Assembly (NCBI GenBank): GCA_938014335.1
Contig: CALLRP010000026.1
Coordinates: 1 to 64,000 of the forward strand
From: an uncultured bacterium
Lineage (GTDB): Bacteria; Hydrogenedentota; Hydrogenedentia; Hydrogenedentales; Hydrogenedentaceae
Direction: 5' to 3'
Length of the DNA: 64,000 bases
In this document: in pieces, positions 1 to 8,722 of the stretch
How the letters are laid out: each line of letters opens with the position of its first letter
Numbering within the stretch: position 1 is the stretch's first letter
Notes under the pieces: model-generated
Database searches by the model: none
What the model was told of the DNA's origin: nothing
What the model saw: the letters and a program-made list of their open reading frames with translations, nothing else
Translations under genes and position numbers: made by a program

Positions 1-249
1 ATAAGGCTGAAATTCTAATTGTTTTTCACTAATAATATTTTTCAACTCGGTAAGACCTAAATAGAAATTATCGAATATCTTAACTTCAGAATGACTTTTC
101 AGGAAAGAAAGTAGCAAATATTTATCAATTGAATTATCACCTGATATCTCTTTACATTTTTGTATTAGTATATCAAGAGATACCCAGGGGTCTTTACTTT
201 CCGCAAGTATAGAAAGACATATTTCTTCTATATTTTCAATTTTCTTCAA
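1..249 (-). CDS. Unidentified protein, N-terminal 83 codons (runs off left edge)
   Basis: An open frame of 83 codons reads leftwards off the window. It begins with a TTG codon (249-247) that overlaps the end of the upstream mannosidase gene by 14 bases, in a different frame. An AGGAG-type ribosome site lies about 7 bases before the TTG, inside the mannosidase 3' end, which suggests translational coupling. The predicted protein begins MKKIENIEEICLSILAES and is rich in Lys, Glu, Ile and Leu with no obvious signal peptide. I do not recognise a family. Absence of stops over 83 codons in AT-rich DNA, together with the ribosome site, is the main support for it being real. Confidence 0.55.
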   Translation of the reverse strand, partial: MKKIENIEEICLSILAESKDPWVSLDILIQKCKEISGDNSIDKYLLLSFLKSHSEVKIFDNFYLGLTELKNIISEKQLEFQPY

Positions 250-2716
250 CCTCTATCTCCTCTAAAAGATTTGTTTCAATTAATGTATTATTATCAAGAT
301 TTATTCTTACTGTCTTAATTTCAAAAGGTTTAAAACTTAATGGATATATCAACTGTGCAAAAGTAAGGTGTAAGTTAGTAGTTGTCTCTTTGCCATGTGT
401 CTCATAAAACCTAATTACTAAATCCTTTCCATCTTCACTTTTCTTAACTACAGAAATCAGGATGTTCTCAGCTTCTGTTCCTAATAATGTTGCACTTAAT
501 CCTCTTTTTCCTCTATGGGCATGTTCGTATTGTCCAATAAGTGGAACATTAAATTCCCATGCTGATTTTATTACTCTTGTATCTTGCCAGGTACCAAGGT
601 GTGGAATAAGTCTTAATTTCATTTCATGCCACCCTTGGTCAATAATAGGATAGTTTTTTGAAACTGTGTATCTTTCCGGGTTATGATGAGCATAGGCAGG
701 ACTGCGTAATAATGTTACTCTTATTACATTATCTTTTACATCATAAGCATAATTACTATCTGTAACTATGGCCAATCCATATTGTTTTTCGTTAATTTCG
801 CCTGACAAATCTATCCATTGCTGGCCTACTTCCTCTTCTCCGTTACAGGGTCTAACTTGAACACCATAAGGAATTTCATAAGTGGCAATACCCTTTAAAA
901 TATTTGTATCTATTGCCCATTTTAATACTGTATATTTTTCTAACCATAGGATATTCAAAGAAATATCTATATCCGCTATATCTTTATACAGAATAATTTC
1001 CTGTATCAATTTTGACTGATTATATTTAAATTCTTGTACAATACTTGCAAGGACTTCCCCCTCTTCTTTAATATACATATCCGTTAGTGAAAATTTTCCC
1101 GCTTCTACCCTATATTCGAATACATCATGACTCCATGTATCTGAATTATCAATTAGTGGGATGGGGATGCCTAACTGTCTAACCACATCAATTTTATTTA
1201 TTTTATCATATAGATGAGATATACCTCCATGTAAGCAGTCAAATTCTATATACCAAAAATCATTTTCTATGTGATTTTTATTCACAACAGGCGGATGAGG
1301 TGCAATATGAGGTTTAATTTTTAACTTATGAATTTCTTTATGTTTCTCGCACTCTTGACGGGCAAAATAAACGCGATATCCCATAGAAGGGACTTCTGCT
1401 ATAAAAACATATTTTCTTGAACCAGGACGATTAGATTGTATGGGTTGAATGGGGCAGCAGGACTGTTCATCATTGACCAATTCAACATTTCCATTTCCAA
1501 GCCCCCTTGATATTATCTCTGATACAACAACAGGCTGTTTTACTGTCCATGGGAGTGGATTAACAACAACGATGGCATTTCCCTCACCTATTGTATTAAT
1601 ACTCTTAGCAATTTTTTGCATCGTTTGGTTGATTATTACATCTGCACGGTGTCTACTCGCCCCCATCTGATCTCTTACATCCTGATATGCTTCTTTAATA
1701 CTTGTTCCCGCCAATATGTCATGGAACTGGTTAAACAATAAATCTTTCCAGATTGCTTCAAACACTGTTTCTGGGTAATCTACTTCTTTTAATAACCAAC
1801 CTGCTGTGGCAAATCGTTCTGCCATTAGCACTTTATGTTCTAATTGTCTATTAAGTCTTTTTATTTCAGATAAGACACTATAACATCCTCTTGCATGGTG
1901 ATGTAGGTCACCTCTTATAACAGGTATTGTGCATTTTTTTTTCAGAAAACTTTCAAAATATTCATGGAATGTAGAAAAAATCAATTTATATTTTTTTAAT
2001 TCTTTTTGTTTGTTTATAATATTATCTATTGTTTTTCGAGTAGGGCCACCGCCATGATTACATATACCGAAGAAACATAAAAAATCTTGTTGGTTTTTGC
2101 TCCAATAAGGATATTTATCTATGTTATTGATTTTTTTTATTACTTCTTTATATTCTCCACCATAACTCATAGGAATTACATTAGCAATTATATGAGAACC
2201 ATCGGGGGAAATCCATTTAAATGTCGTTCCTTCAGAGTATTCTTTTTCTTTACCTGGAGATGGCCTCATAAATACATAGTATTTTATTCCTAATTTACTT
2301 AATATCTGAGGTAAGGTGCCTGCATGCCCAAAACTATCAGGAGCAAAAGCGATAATAGGCTTTTTGTTAAAAACTTTTTGGAAAAATCTTTGTGAATATA
2401 AACCATGACGAACAAAAGATTCTCCACAGGGAAGATTACAATCAGGTTCCACATAAAATGCTCCTGTTATTTCCCATCTTCCTTCTTTTACTCTTTTCTT
2501 TATCTCATTTAATAACTCGGGTTCTGATACTTTTATCCATTCATAAAAACATGAACTACTTGCAGTAAATTTCAGGTCTGGAAATTCTTTCATCAAATTA
2601 ATTACACTTTGAAAAGTACTTCTAACTTCTGTGTAACCTTCCGTCCACCTCCATAACCATACGGGGTCTATATGAGCATGACCTATTAGATGTATTGTTT
2701 TTTTATTGTTCTTCAT
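236..2716 (-). CDS. Alpha-mannosidase, glycoside hydrolase family 38
   Basis: This retaining GH38 enzyme of 826 residues should hydrolyse alpha-mannosides in the cytoplasm, since no signal peptide is visible. The N-terminal catalytic barrel begins with the family motif GHAHIDPVW (residues 12-20), whose His15 and Asp17 are expected zinc ligands. The nucleophile lies in APDSFGHAG, with Asp127 in the expected place. FNQFHDILAG supplies the later conserved His (about residue 332). The C-terminal half is the usual beta-sandwich region. The ATG has a good ribosome site (AAGGAAAAATT before it). A second GH38 protein sits about 7 kb away (9836-12634) but has lost the nucleophile, so this copy is the likelier active enzyme. 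Exact linkage preference cannot be read from sequence. Confidence 0.9.
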   Translation of the reverse strand: MKNNKKTIHLIGHAHIDPVWLWRWTEGYTEVRSTFQSVINLMKEFPDLKFTASSSCFYEWIKVSEPELLNEIKKRVKEGRWEITGAFYVEPDCNLPCGESFVRHGLYSQRFFQKVFNKKPIIAFAPDSFGHAGTLPQILSKLGIKYYVFMRPSPGKEKEYSEGTTFKWISPDGSHIIANVIPMSYGGEYKEVIKKINNIDKYPYWSKNQQDFLCFFGICNHGGGPTRKTIDNIINKQKELKKYKLIFSTFHEYFESFLKKKCTIPVIRGDLHHHARGCYSVLSEIKRLNRQLEHKVLMAERFATAGWLLKEVDYPETVFEAIWKDLLFNQFHDILAGTSIKEAYQDVRDQMGASRHRADVIINQTMQKIAKSINTIGEGNAIVVVNPLPWTVKQPVVVSEIISRGLGNGNVELVNDEQSCCPIQPIQSNRPGSRKYVFIAEVPSMGYRVYFARQECEKHKEIHKLKIKPHIAPHPPVVNKNHIENDFWYIEFDCLHGGISHLYDKINKIDVVRQLGIPIPLIDNSDTWSHDVFEYRVEAGKFSLTDMYIKEEGEVLASIVQEFKYNQSKLIQEIILYKDIADIDISLNILWLEKYTVLKWAIDTNILKGIATYEIPYGVQVRPCNGEEEVGQQWIDLSGEINEKQYGLAIVTDSNYAYDVKDNVIRVTLLRSPAYAHHNPERYTVSKNYPIIDQGWHEMKLRLIPHLGTWQDTRVIKSAWEFNVPLIGQYEHAHRGKRGLSATLLGTEAENILISVVKKSEDGKDLVIRFYETHGKETTTNLHLTFAQLIYPLSFKPFEIKTVRINLDNNTLIETNLLEEIEVEEN

Positions 2717-2766
2717 AATTTTTCCTTCATTTTATTAAATTTATTTTATCATTTATATTAAATATA

Positions 2767-2796
2767 TTGTTATTTTTATGTAAATTGAAATATAAA
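2767..2796 (+). promoter_or_regulatory. Candidate sigma70-type promoter for the peroxidase gene
   Basis: TTGTTA (2767-2772) and TATAAA (2791-2796) are separated by 18 bases, about 50 bases before the start codon of the glutathione peroxidase-like gene. Such matches are easy to find by chance in AT-rich DNA, so support is modest. Confidence 0.35.
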
Positions 2797-2847
2797 ATAT
2801 CTTTTTTATGTTTTTATATTAGATATTGATAAACATAAGGAGAATGT

Positions 2848-3441
2848 ATGAAAAGCATTTATTTACTTTACAGATTTATTTTCAGTTTGCTGGTGTCTTT
2901 TGTTTTGGGATTCTTACCCCAAAAAAATTTAACAGCAGAACAAAGGTCACAGGATACTCCTCTTAAGTTTAAGGTTAAATCCATTAATGGTCAAGAAGTT
3001 GATTTGCAACAATACAAGGGAAAAGTAATAATGATAGTGAATACAGCATCTAAATGTGGATTAACACCTCAGTACAAGGCATTAGAAAGTCTATATCAAA
3101 AATATAAGGACCGTGGTTTCATCATTCTCGGATTCCCGGCTAACAATTTTATGAATCAAGAACCTGGAACTAACGAGGAAATAAAGAGTTTTTGTGAACT
3201 CAATTATAAAATTTCTTTTCCTATATTTGAAAAAGTGTCTGTAGATGGTTCCGATATGTGTCCTTTATATCAATTTCTTACATCTAAAGATAATGCGCCT
3301 TTTGATGGAAGTATTAAGTGGAACTTTACGAAGTTTCTTATAGGTAAAGATGGGAAAACAGTAGCTCGTTTTGAACCCAAAGTAAAACCTGATGATTCTT
3401 CAGTTATTGAGGCTATAGAAAAAGAACTGAATAGGAATTAG
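2848..3441 (+). CDS. Glutathione peroxidase family thiol peroxidase, exported
   Basis: The 197-residue protein has a hydrophobic N-terminus (about residues 8-24), suggesting export or membrane anchoring, followed by the thioredoxin-fold GPx domain. The peroxidatic Cys70 is in NTASKCGLTPQY, and Trp158-Asn159 come from the WNFTKF motif. A likely resolving Cys116 sits in EIKSFC. Bacterial members normally reduce hydroperoxides using thioredoxin rather than glutathione. The usual catalytic Gln of the NQF motif is Asn here (GFPANNF, residue 100), a non-canonical tetrad. The start has a strong AAGGAGA site. The stop codon overlaps the stop of the convergent gene by a few bases, so no terminator separates them. 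Confidence 0.88.
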   Translation: MKSIYLLYRFIFSLLVSFVLGFLPQKNLTAEQRSQDTPLKFKVKSINGQEVDLQQYKGKVIMIVNTASKCGLTPQYKALESLYQKYKDRGFIILGFPANNFMNQEPGTNEEIKSFCELNYKISFPIFEKVSVDGSDMCPLYQFLTSKDNAPFDGSIKWNFTKFLIGKDGKTVARFEPKVKPDDSSVIEAIEKELNRN

Positions 3442-4589
3442 TTCTCATTGGAAATTGTTAAATAAATATCACGGTCAATCACTTTTTTTACTACGATTTT
3501 ATTTTTTAGTTGTGGATTGTTATAAATAGAATCTATAAGATGAACAATCGGCCCATCAAACATAAGTATATATTTTGTCCTGTTAATTGTCTCTAAAATG
3601 AGTTGTGTATTACTTCCATAGGTAACCGTTTCTAAATAGTCTATTACTTTCTGTATCATTTTTTTGTCTTTGAAGCCATCGAAATATAAATTAACATCTT
3701 TTGTATTCTTTTTATTTTTGAGAGTTGATAAGAAAGAACAAGTAATTACTCTTTGAATAGACTTTAATGCACAATCTTCTGCAGATTGTTTTTTTGCTTC
3801 CGTCAAATCTTTCCCTTGAACAGAAGCAGATACACTGAACGCATCTAATAGTTTTCCATCAGATACTTGGAATAATTCAACAGTTAAATTACAACGGACT
3901 TTTTGTACGTGATTATTAGATAAATCTCCAAGAAGTTCATATTGATTTATACCAAGAACAAATACATCTGAGTCCTGACTCATAGCCATCTTTTTTTTAC
4001 CATTTAACCCCTCCTCAATTAATTGTATTATTTCACTTTTCTTAAAATTTATTTCTATATTTGATTTCTGTATTGAAAATTTAAGATTTACTAACTTTTT
4101 TTCCATTACATCGTAGGAATTGACTGCCTCTGTGTATTTATTATCGGGATGATGATGGGAGTCAATAATATATATGGATATTTTAGGCAAATCTGTGACA
4201 CGTGGAATTAAAAGTGTTGTAACATCTTTATTAATTAATTCATCATCCAATTCCACATCCAATTCCACAGTGGATTTATCATTTACAGTATTTTCGTTTA
4301 AAATTTTATATGATTTTAAATATTGAGATGCTTTGTTAAGTAATGGACTCAAATACTTTAAATATTCTTCAGATAATATAGAAAGGAGGTATTGCTCTAT
4401 AGCATTTTTTTGAGCTTCTGCTAATGCCATCTGACGGGCAAGATACGAAGGTCCTTCTGCATAACCTTCTGTACGAATACGGATAGTTTCTGTGTTTTCC
4501 CCCCCTTCCACTCTTAATAAAATAAAAACAACACTAATAAAAATAAATAAAATATTTTTCTTAAATCTGCATCTTTGCAGGAATATCAT
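3438..4589 (-). CDS. Secreted or periplasmic protein with FlgT/LPP20-like N-terminal domain
   Basis: A 383-residue protein with a hydrophobic export segment (about residues 12-25). After it comes a region resembling FlgT N-terminal/LPP20-type domains: RTEGYAEGPSYLARQMALAE, then a helix with repeated Ala and Glu, then a strand motif ending VELDVELDDELI. These domains are found in envelope and flagellar accessory proteins, but no flagellar genes are present here and the function is unknown. The remainder has no motif I recognise. The start overlaps the stop of the upstream protease gene as ATGA, so the two are translationally coupled and may work together in the envelope. Confidence 0.65.
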   Translation of the reverse strand: MIFLQRCRFKKNILFIFISVVFILLRVEGGENTETIRIRTEGYAEGPSYLARQMALAEAQKNAIEQYLLSILSEEYLKYLSPLLNKASQYLKSYKILNENTVNDKSTVELDVELDDELINKDVTTLLIPRVTDLPKISIYIIDSHHHPDNKYTEAVNSYDVMEKKLVNLKFSIQKSNIEINFKKSEIIQLIEEGLNGKKKMAMSQDSDVFVLGINQYELLGDLSNNHVQKVRCNLTVELFQVSDGKLLDAFSVSASVQGKDLTEAKKQSAEDCALKSIQRVITCSFLSTLKNKKNTKDVNLYFDGFKDKKMIQKVIDYLETVTYGSNTQLILETINRTKYILMFDGPIVHLIDSIYNNPQLKNKIVVKKVIDRDIYLTISNEN

Positions 4590-5287
4590 TCACGGCCTCT
4601 AAAGATGATTAATAATCGTATTAATTGTAGTATTGCTGTTGCAGCTGCAGCAACATAAGTTAAGGCAGCTGCGTTTAGCACGGCACGAGCACCCTCTAAT
4701 TCTTCTTCGGTTAACAATCTCCCACTTGATAATATTTTAATTGCCCTTTTACTTGCATTAAATTCAACAGGTAATGTTATAACCGTAAAAAGAACTGCAA
4801 GAGAAAACATGTAAATTCCTACATTAATTAGCCATTGGGCATGTATACCAAAATAGGTTAAAAGCACACCAAATATAATTAGAGGGAAGGAGAGATTGGA
4901 ACCCAATGCACTTACGGGATAGATAAAATTTCGAACTTGCATAGGGGCATAACTTCTTGCATGCTGAATAACATGCCCTAATTCATGAGCCGAGATACCT
5001 ACTGCTGAAATACTATTTCCGTAATATACAGGTTCAGATAAACGGACTTTTTTATTTACAGGGTCATAATGGTCGGTTAGTTCTCCTTCTGTAACTTCTA
5101 TATCAACATCATTGATACTCTCCCTTTGGAGTATCCATCGTGCGACATCCACTCCGGTTATTCTTCTCTGTGTTGGGACGGATGCATATTTTTGATAGGT
5201 TCTTGTAACTTTTAACTGTGCCCAAATGGCAAATAAAGCAGCGGGAATTATTAATAAATCGGCGGGATGAAACATATATATAGGCAT
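4586..5287 (-). CDS. YugP-type membrane zinc metallopeptidase
   Basis: This 233-residue protein matches the neutral zinc metallopeptidase family of B. subtilis YugP. The zinc motif is HELGHVIQH (His101, Glu102, His105). A hydrophobic N-terminal segment precedes it. Further hydrophobic segments follow at about residues 125-150, 155-178 and the C-terminus, so it is an integral membrane protein. The start has a strong GAAAGGAGAG ribosome site. It lies 73 bases after the bactofilin gene and overlaps the FlgT-like gene by four bases, so the three probably form an envelope-related operon. Natural substrates of the family are unclear. Confidence 0.88.
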   Translation of the reverse strand: MPIYMFHPADLLIIPAALFAIWAQLKVTRTYQKYASVPTQRRITGVDVARWILQRESINDVDIEVTEGELTDHYDPVNKKVRLSEPVYYGNSISAVGISAHELGHVIQHARSYAPMQVRNFIYPVSALGSNLSFPLIIFGVLLTYFGIHAQWLINVGIYMFSLAVLFTVITLPVEFNASKRAIKILSSGRLLTEEELEGARAVLNAAALTYVAAAATAILQLIRLLIIFRGRE

Positions 5288-5360
5288 ATTTCTCTCCTTT
5301 CTTTTACTATTTTAATATAAATACGAATGAAGTATTAAAAAAGTTAATAATAACCCCTAA

Positions 5361-6107
5361 TCACTTTTTTATTTGTTGATTTTGTGGATTAATTTGTAAA
5401 GGTTGATTGGTTTGTTGAATACTTTTAGGGGGTTCTACGGGTTGAGATGGTTTTGACTGTTCTATTTTTTTCATAGAGCAATTTCCATTAAATTGTGCAC
5501 CCTCTTGAATACTAAACCACTTTAATGCTATTACATCTCCGTTTAATCTTGCAGATTGTTGAAGTTTGACTCCTACTTCTGCATTGATACTCCCATTGAC
5601 CTGTCCGGAGATTACTATTTTCTGTCCTGATATTAAATCTGCCTGAATTTTACTATTAGGACCTATTTCCACATCGTTTGTAGTCTCAATTTTCCCTTCG
5701 ACAATACCATCTATAGAAGCAGATATTGCTTTAATACTTCCTTTAACTTCTGCTGTTTTACCTAAAATAAGGCTACCTTTAACTTGTATGTTTCCATTAA
5801 TTTTTCCATATATTTCGGAATCACATTCACCTCTTATAGAACCTTCAATATACACATTTTCAGGTATAATCATAGATTTAATTCCTGTCTTTTGGGGTTT
5901 TGAAATATTTAAAGACTCATTTTGCTGAGGTGTTTTTTGTTGTATAGGTCCTTCTGGAACCACATTTTTTTTCTCTTCTACTTTTGGTTGTGGCTTCGTA
6001 TCCTCTTCTTGAGGTTTCCGATTTGCCGACCAGACTTCATTTAAATTGCCAAACCTCAGTTTTCCAAATAATGTCTTTGATTCTTTTTTTCCCTCGTCTT
6101 TACTCAT
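5361..6107 (-). CDS. Bactofilin (polymer-forming cytoskeletal protein)
   Basis: The 248-residue protein has a central bactofilin domain (about residues 78-215) built of short repeating beta-helix turns such as VYIEGSIRGECDSEIYGKI and AEVKGSIKAISASIDGIVEG. It is flanked by disordered tails rich in Pro, Gln and Lys. Bactofilins assemble nucleotide-free filaments at the inner membrane and localise cell-wall or motility enzymes. Both tails are longer than in minimal bactofilins. The start has an AAAGGGAA ribosome site. It heads a likely operon with the YugP-type protease and the FlgT-like protein, which suggests a role in envelope organisation. Confidence 0.9.
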   Translation of the reverse strand: MSKDEGKKESKTLFGKLRFGNLNEVWSANRKPQEEDTKPQPKVEEKKNVVPEGPIQQKTPQQNESLNISKPQKTGIKSMIIPENVYIEGSIRGECDSEIYGKINGNIQVKGSLILGKTAEVKGSIKAISASIDGIVEGKIETTNDVEIGPNSKIQADLISGQKIVISGQVNGSINAEVGVKLQQSARLNGDVIALKWFSIQEGAQFNGNCSMKKIEQSKPSQPVEPPKSIQQTNQPLQINPQNQQIKK

Positions 6108-6143
6108 TTTAAAATTCCCTTTAGACGAGTTAGATATTTATTG

Positions 6144-6167
6144 TTGTTATGGTTCTAATTATAACAA
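6144..6167. promoter_or_regulatory. Inverted repeat between divergent bactofilin and lipA genes
   Basis: TTGTTAT (6144-6150) and ATAACAA (6161-6167) form a perfect 7-bp inverted repeat with a 10-base spacer in the divergent intergenic region. It could be an operator. The arm sequence is not specific enough to name a regulator. Confidence 0.3.
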
Positions 6168-6199
6168 ATATTTAATATTTTATCATCTTTACATATTCA

Positions 6200-6208
6200 T
6201 GATATAAT
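6200..6208 (+). promoter_or_regulatory. Extended -10 promoter element for lipA
   Basis: TGATATAAT is a perfect -10 hexamer with the TGn extension, about 30 bases before the lipA ATG. No good -35 is visible, as is usual for extended -10 promoters. The same nine bases occur before leuC (17128-17136, opposite strand). Confidence 0.5.
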
Positions 6209-6238
6209 TTCATTTCCACCGAATTTTTGGACACCTTT

Positions 6239-7114
6239 ATGAATTACGAATTGATTACAAAAAAAATGTTTCCCGATTGGATACGATTTAAGATTCCTGA
6301 TACAGGCGAAGTTAAGCAAATTCACTCTCTACTTGAAAATATTGGGATAGCTACCGTTTGTAAAAGTGCTTTATGTCCTAACCGTCCAGAGTGCTGGTCC
6401 CGAAAAACCGCAACTTTTTTATTACTTGGTGATATATGTTCTCGACGATGTTCTTTTTGTGCTGTAAAAAAAGGGAATCCAATTGCACTTGACCCCATGG
6501 AAAAAGATAAAATACTGAAAGCAGTTGAATTAATGGGATTACAATACATTATTTTAACTATGGTCACAAGAGACGATTTGCCTGATGGGGGAGCAGAACA
6601 TATTTCTAATATTGTATCATCAATTAAAGAAAAGTTCCCCGAACGTAAAATTGAGGTCCTTGTGTCTGACTTTCAGGGGGATACATCATCCTTACATACT
6701 ATTCTTAAAGCAAAACCAGATGTTTTTTCTCACAACCTTGAAACAGTTGAACGATTATGTCCTGTAGTACGAGATAGGAAATGTTCATATCGTCTCTCCT
6801 TAGAAGTATTAAAAAAGGTAAAAGAAATGTCAGCGGAGATAAAAACTAAATCAGGAATCATGGTTGGTTTAGGTGAAACCCAGAAAGAGGTTCTTCAGAC
6901 ATTAATAGATCTCAATAATGTGGGTTGTTCGGTAGTAACCATTGGACAATATTTACAACCGACATCAAAACAGTTAGCTGTATCAGAATTTATATCTCCT
7001 GATGAGTTTCGTTATTATGAACAATGGGCAAAAGATAATTTATCATTAAAAGTCATAGCAGGTCCTGAGGTGAGAAGTTCATATCATGCAGATTTTTGGT
7101 GCAAAGGAGAATAG
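6239..7114 (+). CDS. lipA: Lipoyl synthase LipA
   Basis: LipA is a radical SAM enzyme that inserts two sulfur atoms into protein-bound octanoyl groups to make lipoyl cofactors. Both iron-sulfur motifs are present: the auxiliary-cluster cysteines in CKSALCPNRPEC and the radical SAM motif CSRRCSFC. The C-terminal VRSSYHAD carries the conserved Arg-Ser-Ser segment that binds the auxiliary cluster. I chose the ATG at 6239. A TTG four codons upstream (6227) is in frame but has no better ribosome site. The next gene encodes a lone lipoyl-domain protein, so enzyme and substrate may be co-expressed. No lipB or lplA is visible in the window. Confidence 0.93.
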   Translation: MNYELITKKMFPDWIRFKIPDTGEVKQIHSLLENIGIATVCKSALCPNRPECWSRKTATFLLLGDICSRRCSFCAVKKGNPIALDPMEKDKILKAVELMGLQYIILTMVTRDDLPDGGAEHISNIVSSIKEKFPERKIEVLVSDFQGDTSSLHTILKAKPDVFSHNLETVERLCPVVRDRKCSYRLSLEVLKKVKEMSAEIKTKSGIMVGLGETQKEVLQTLIDLNNVGCSVVTIGQYLQPTSKQLAVSEFISPDEFRYYEQWAKDNLSLKVIAGPEVRSSYHADFWCKGE

Positions 7115-7121
7115 ACAAATT

Positions 7122-7376
7122 ATGGATTATTTAGTTTATATACCTGAAGAAGCAAAACCCGATGAGAAAGAGGTTAAGGTTCAAATATCTCAGTGGTTAT
7201 TTGGAATAGGTGATATGATAGAAAAAGGGGCAGAACTTGTTGAAGTATGCACTGATAAAGCAGTATATGTGATTACTGCCCCGGTATCGGGGATTCTAAC
7301 TAAGGTATTTATTGAAGAGGGGCAGTTTTTTAGTCCCGATAATCCTATATGTATAATAAATATCAAAGAGAATTAG
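7122..7376 (+). CDS. Free-standing lipoyl (biotinyl/lipoyl-type) domain protein
   Basis: The 84-residue protein is a single lipoyl domain of the E2 type. It carries the attachment loop VEVCTDKAVYVI, whose Lys in TDKA is the expected lipoylation site, followed by the symmetrical second half APVSGILTKVFIEEGQF. No E1-binding or acyltransferase domain follows. The ATG at 7122 is preferred because the domain starts there. A longer reading from 7086 would overlap the end of lipA. A GGAG lies about 12 bases upstream, within the lipA stop region. Its carrier partner is not in the window. Acting as a lipoyl reservoir or as a subunit of a split dehydrogenase are both possible. Confidence 0.82.
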   Translation: MDYLVYIPEEAKPDEKEVKVQISQWLFGIGDMIEKGAELVEVCTDKAVYVITAPVSGILTKVFIEEGQFFSPDNPICIINIKEN

Positions 7377-7415
7377 ATTTATTTGTAAAATAGATTATTA
7401 TTGAGGAGTTTTTTC

Positions 7416-8702
7416 ATGAAATTAAAGATAGGTGTTATTGGTGCAGGTACAGTAGGAGGGGGAGTTATTCATCTCCTACTTAATCACTATGAACATATTA
7501 GAAATCAAACTGGGGTAGAATTAGAATTAAAACATATTGTTGAAATAAAACCTGAACTTTTAAAGACTTTTGATTTAAGTAATGTGACCGTTTCTGCAGA
7601 TGTAGAGACATTAATAAATAATCCGGATATAGATGTAGTCTGTGAACTTATAGGTGGGTTAGAACCTGCAAAAACTTTCATCATAAAAGCATTAAAGTCG
7701 GGGAAACATGTAGTAACCGCGAATAAAATGCTTCTTGCTAAATATGGTGATGAATTATGTAAAATAGCACAATCCGTAGGGAAAGAACTGAAATATGAAG
7801 CGGCAGTAGGTGGGGTTATCCCAATTATAAAGACATTAAAAGAAGTGTTATCGACTACTCATATTGAATCTCTGTATGGAATTGTAAATGGTACATGCAA
7901 TTATATTTTAAGTCGTATGACTTATGAAGGTTTAGACTTTGAACCAGTATTAAAAGAGGCACAAGCCAATGGGTATGCAGAAACCCCTCCTGATTTAGAT
8001 ATTGAAGGTCATGATACGGCTCATAAATGCCAGATTCTTGCAAGTTTATGTTTTGGGACACCCGTTCCATACGAAAAAATTTATGTTGAAGGTATTACTA
8101 AAATTACACACAGTGATGTGTCCTACGCTAATGAGATGGGATATGTAATTAAACTTCTTGCTATTGTTCGGAAAGTAGAAGGTGAAATAGAAGCCCGAGT
8201 TCATCCCACTCTTGTTCCCCAAAATCACCTATTAGCATCTGTCCGCAATGAATTTAATGCGGTTTATGTAGAAAGTGATTCTGCAGGTCCCACATTATAT
8301 TACGGGAAAGGAGCTGGAAGATTCCCTACTGCAACTGCGGTTATTAGCAATCTCTTAGACCTTGCTTATAGGAAAGAATCTCCTTCCCTCCCGCCTTTTA
8401 TTTATTACCACAATCTACATATTCGGGATATGGGTTTGCTTCAAAGTAGATATTATTTGCGATTTACAACAAAAGATTATCCGGGAGTATTAGGACAGAT
8501 ATGTACCGTTCTGGGTAAACATCAGGTAAGTATTTCGTCATGTCATCAAAAAGAGACCTTGTCCTATCATAAGGCACTTCCTGTACATGTGATTATCATG
8601 ACCCATGAGTCATTAGAATCAAGTGTTCAAAGTGCAGTTGCAGAAATAGACCAATTAGATTGTATTGTTGAACCGACACATGTAATTAGAGTATTACAAT
8701 AA
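7416..8702 (+). CDS. hom: Homoserine dehydrogenase
   Basis: Hom reduces aspartate semialdehyde to homoserine with NAD(P)H in the aspartate pathway. The N-terminal Rossmann motif is [13 protein letters not shown]. The catalytic domain includes [12 protein letters not shown] and the long substrate-binding region with [17 protein letters not shown]-terminal ACT domain (roughly the last 80 residues, beginning [15 protein letters not shown]) implies feedback control, commonly by threonine. The ATG at 7416 is preferred over a TTG at 7401 because GAGGAG lies 7 bases upstream of the ATG. It is followed by thrC after a 20-base gap, so the product can flow to threonine. The MetX fusion at 50 kb would use the same homoserine. 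Confidence 0.95.
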   Translation: MKLKIGVIGAGTVGGGVIHLLLNHYEHIRNQTGVELELKHIVEIKPELLKTFDLSNVTVSADVETLINNPDIDVVCELIGGLEPAKTFIIKALKSGKHVVTANKMLLAKYGDELCKIAQSVGKELKYEAAVGGVIPIIKTLKEVLSTTHIESLYGIVNGTCNYILSRMTYEGLDFEPVLKEAQANGYAETPPDLDIEGHDTAHKCQILASLCFGTPVPYEKIYVEGITKITHSDVSYANEMGYVIKLLAIVRKVEGEIEARVHPTLVPQNHLLASVRNEFNAVYVESDSAGPTLYYGKGAGRFPTATAVISNLLDLAYRKESPSLPPFIYYHNLHIRDMGLLQSRYYLRFTTKDYPGVLGQICTVLGKHQVSISSCHQKETLSYHKALPVHVIIMTHESLESSVQSAVAEIDQLDCIVEPTHVIRVLQ

Positions 8703-8722
8703 ATATACAATGGAGTAAATCT

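Noticed and set aside
6144-6167. Rex site upstream of lipA
   Set aside because: The inverted repeat TTGTTAT-N10-ATAACAA has the wrong spacing and half-site for Rex, so it is listed only as an unassigned repeat.
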